Shown here: piece by piece, positions 23,935-24,967 of the stretch | Layout of the letters: every line of letters starts with the position of its first letter | Position numbering within the stretch: the first letter of the stretch is position 1 | From: Campylobacteraceae bacterium | Lineage (GTDB): Bacteria; Campylobacterota; Campylobacteria; Campylobacterales; Campylobacteraceae | Length of the DNA: 24,967 nt | NCBI GenBank assembly: GCA_012521935.1 | Contig: JAAYLJ010000179.1 | Span: 1-24,967 of the forward strand | Direction of reading: 5' to 3' | Position numbers and translations under genes: made by a program | Notes under the pieces: model-generated | The model's input: only the letters and a program-made list of their open reading frames with translations | The model's database searches: none | What the model was told of the DNA's origin: nothing

Positions 23935-24887
23935 CAATCATCCTTAAAAATAATATCCATAACCATAGTTTCTGATGCCTTAAGTAGCTCTCTTGCCCCT
24001 TCATCTATCATCATTTTTGCTAAATCTTTTCCAACTTTTTCATACTCATCTACATCTATTTTGATTCTCTTTTCAATAATTTTGCTAGCATCTGGCATTC
24101 CAACGATAGCTTCAACAAAAACTTCTTTGCCTTTAAGCTCCGCATTTATGCCTATTGGAACTTGACAACCACCTTCTAAAACTCTTACAAAATCTCTTTC
24201 TATTGTAGTTTCTACCACAGCTTTTTTATCATTTAAAAATGAGACTAACCCTTTGATTTCTGGCTTATCAACTATCTCAATTCCTAGAGCTGCTTGCCCC
24301 ATGGCTGGAATCATTATGTTTTTATCTATCATTGAGAAAAATTTAACCTCATTTTCAATCCCAAGTCTTAAAACTCCAGCAGCAGCTAAAATGATGGCAT
24401 CATACTCTCCATCTTTTAGTTTTTTTATCCTTGTATTTATATTTCCTCTTAAATTTTTAATATTTAAATCTGGCCTATATTTTAAAAGTTGCATTCTTCT
24501 TCTAAGGCTTGTTGTTCCAACTACTGCACCCTTTGGAAGCTCATCAATTGAAGCAAATTTTTCTGAAAGCAGGGCATCATTTGGATTGGCTCTTTTAGTA
24601 ATTGCAGCTAGAGTTAATCCTTCTGGAAACTCAACAGGAACATCTTTTAGGCTATGGACCGCTATGTGAGCATTTCCTTTTAACATCTGCTCTTGAAGCT
24701 CTTTTGTAAAAAGCCCTTTGCCACCAATTTTAGCCAAAGGAGTATCTAAAATCTTATCCCCCTTTGTAACCATTTTCTTTAAACTCACTTTAAGTCCACT
24801 ATATCTCTTCTCTAAAAGTGTTTTAATATGCTCTGATTGCCAAAGTGCTAACTGGCTACCTCTTGTTGCAATAATGAGTTCTTTCAC
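23934..24887 (-). CDS. hemC: Porphobilinogen deaminase (hydroxymethylbilane synthase)
   Basis: Polymerises four porphobilinogen units into hydroxymethylbilane for haem and sirohaem synthesis. The 317 aa protein has IATRGSQLALWQS (6-18), HSLKDVP (78-84, catalytic Asp82), GTTSLRRRMQLL (124-135), NLRGNINTRI (145-154) and LEGGCQVPIG with the dipyrromethane-cofactor Cys241. The start is GTG 24887, giving the expected KELIIATRGS N-terminus, with AAAGGA 8 nt upstream; only 2 nt separate it from the stop of the gene upstream. It overlaps ubiD by 1 nt (TGATG). The hemC-ubiD pair is common in Campylobacterota. Confidence 0.97.
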   Translation of the reverse strand: MKELIIATRGSQLALWQSEHIKTLLEKRYSGLKVSLKKMVTKGDKILDTPLAKIGGKGLFTKELQEQMLKGNAHIAVHSLKDVPVEFPEGLTLAAITKRANPNDALLSEKFASIDELPKGAVVGTTSLRRRMQLLKYRPDLNIKNLRGNINTRIKKLKDGEYDAIILAAAGVLRLGIENEVKFFSMIDKNIMIPAMGQAALGIEIVDKPEIKGLVSFLNDKKAVVETTIERDFVRVLEGGCQVPIGINAELKGKEVFVEAIVGMPDASKIIEKRIKIDVDEYEKVGKDLAKMMIDEGARELLKASETMVMDIIFKDD

Positions 24888-24889
24888 AT

Positions 24890-24967
24890 CTATTCCTTTT
24901 TCTCATATGTTTCAATAATTTCAACATCAATTACGCTATCATCATAATCTTTTTTTGGCTTCATAAA
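24890..24967 (-). CDS. C-terminal end of an unidentified gene (possibly FxsA-like)
   Basis: The minus strand is open from the right edge to TAG at 24892-24890, encoding a 25-residue tail that ends DDSVIDVEIIETYEKKE. This acidic ending with V-I-D-x-E resembles the C-terminus of FxsA-family membrane proteins, which are found next to hemC in relatives, but 25 residues are too few to be sure. An in-frame ATG at 24964 could start a 24 aa peptide, though a longer truncated gene is far more likely, given the 2 nt gap to hemC. Confidence 0.5.
   Translation of the reverse strand, partial: FMKPKKDYDDSVIDVEIIETYEKKE

Noticed and set aside
1..24967. CRISPR arrays, tRNA or rRNA genes, insertion sequences, prophage genes
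   Set aside because: No regular direct repeats with spacers, no cloverleaf or rRNA signature, and no transposase or integrase were seen by eye on either strand.

Overview
The window is AT-rich, densely packed DNA that fits a hydrogen-oxidising member of the Campylobacterota (former Epsilonproteobacteria). This rests on several gene types: a monomeric (single-chain, about 730 aa) NADP isocitrate dehydrogenase, a Wolinella/Helicobacter-type hydABCDE [NiFe]-hydrogenase operon carrying the group's own hydE gene, a NikR nickel regulator, the hemC-ubiD gene pair with a UbiD-type decarboxylase of the length seen in futalosine-route menaquinone synthesis, and -10 boxes preceded by T-rich tracts instead of a clear -35. 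Genus cannot be fixed from the sequence. No rRNA, tRNA, CRISPR array, insertion sequence or prophage was seen, and no stretch above 300 bases lacks a gene. The longest gap is 19760-20002.

Layout. (1) 1-4084, minus strand: mltG (cell-wall lytic transglycosylase), icd, then the start of sucC, which runs off the left edge. icd and sucC belong to the oxidative or reductive TCA cycle. (2) 4023-6572, plus strand: a large AsmA/YhdP-like envelope protein whose 5' end overlaps mltG head to head. (3) 6562-19759, minus strand: a 13 kb hydrogenase block. In transcription order it reads hydA (small subunit, Tat signal), hydB (NiFe large subunit), hydC (cytochrome b), hydD (maturation protease), hydE, hypF, nikR, a terminator, then hypB, hypC, hypD, hypE, hypA, a GNAT acetyltransferase and a HAD phosphatase. 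Many junctions overlap by a few bases, so translational coupling is likely. (4) 20003-20858: a small exported protein of unknown function (plus) facing an unrecognised protein with an N-terminal helix-turn-helix-like segment (minus), the latter preceded by a striking three-copy TATGGAT operator. (5) 20972-24967, minus strand: the C-terminal tail of an unidentified gene, hemC, ubiD, a possible 30-codon ORF or structured RNA, and a CNNM/CBS membrane protein.

How it fits together: HypA and HypB deliver nickel; HypC, D, E and F build and insert the Fe(CN)2CO group; HydD trims the HydB tail; HydA is exported with HydB through the Tat route; HydC passes electrons from H2 to menaquinone. The UbiD-type enzyme probably belongs to menaquinone synthesis and HemC supplies haem for cytochromes such as HydC. 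NikR ties expression to nickel supply.

I see no clearly new defence or mobile system. The points most worth a second look are: HydE reading as an eroded HypF, the operator of the helix-turn-helix gene, the GC-richer 95 bp gap between ubiD and the CNNM gene, and the overlapping 5' ends of mltG and the AsmA-like gene.
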